Source: Spartobacteria bacterium
Lineage (GTDB): Bacteria; Verrucomicrobiota; Verrucomicrobiia; Chthoniobacterales; UBA10450
NCBI GenBank assembly: GCA_021324035.1
Contig: JAJPJU010000021.1
Location: 1 to 13,549 of the forward strand
Length of the DNA stretch: 13,549 bases
Direction: 5' to 3'
The notes under the pieces were generated by a model, which saw nothing but the letters and a program-made list of their open reading frames with translations, ran no database searches and was not told the origin of the DNA. The position numbers were made by a program, and so were the translations under genes. This document shows positions 13,520 to 13,549 of the stretch, piece by piece; the stretch's first letter is position 1; each line of letters begins with the position of its first letter.

Positions 13520-13549
13520 TTCGACTCAGGCCCGCGGGTGCGCTTCGGC

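Overview
The window looks like a piece of a free-living, probably soil-dwelling, Verrucomicrobiota chromosome, most like the Spartobacteria / Chthoniobacterales ('Udaeobacter'-like) group. This is inferred from three things: the style of the proteins (an Asn/Lys-rich, Trp/Tyr-rich secreted protein ending in a peptidoglycan-binding domain; a TMTC-like membrane protein with TPRs), moderately high GC with short spacers, and uneven use of Shine-Dalgarno sequences. No mobile element, CRISPR array, tRNA or rRNA is visible.

Left part (1-2640). The window opens in the C-terminal end of a class-III aminotransferase. Next come a small one-helix membrane protein of unknown function, transaldolase (tal, with its catalytic Asp/Glu/Lys triad) and the tRNA wobble methyltransferase trmL. 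The spacers here hold several inverted repeats, including a hairpin just before the tal ribosome binding site and a nested one between tal and trmL.

Middle (2642-5367). A secreted low-complexity / peptidoglycan-binding protein ends at a textbook intrinsic terminator. After it come a possible 27-residue basic peptide, a LolD-type ABC ATPase with no permease beside it, and a branched-chain aminotransferase (ilvE). The ilvE start lies 9 bases behind a small terminator-like hairpin.

Protein quality-control operon (5462-9544). mcsA, mcsB and clpC are packed together: 4 bases separate mcsA and mcsB, and mcsB and clpC overlap by ATGA. This is the arginine-phosphorylation / ClpC degradation module known from Firmicutes, here without a neighbouring ctsR. 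McsB keeps its active-site motifs and the RDxxRA phospho-arginine docking motif.

Glycosylation cluster (9541-13519). On the minus strand, a Dpm1-like family-2 glycosyltransferase and a multi-spanning GT-C-like enzyme form a two-gene operon that converges on clpC with overlapping stop codons. Divergently, on the plus strand, lies a TMTC-like GT-C protein with five exact 34-residue TPRs. Together they could make a lipid-linked sugar donor and use it on the outer face of the membrane; this is inferred from family and context. This cluster and the McsAB-ClpC operon are the most interesting parts of the window.
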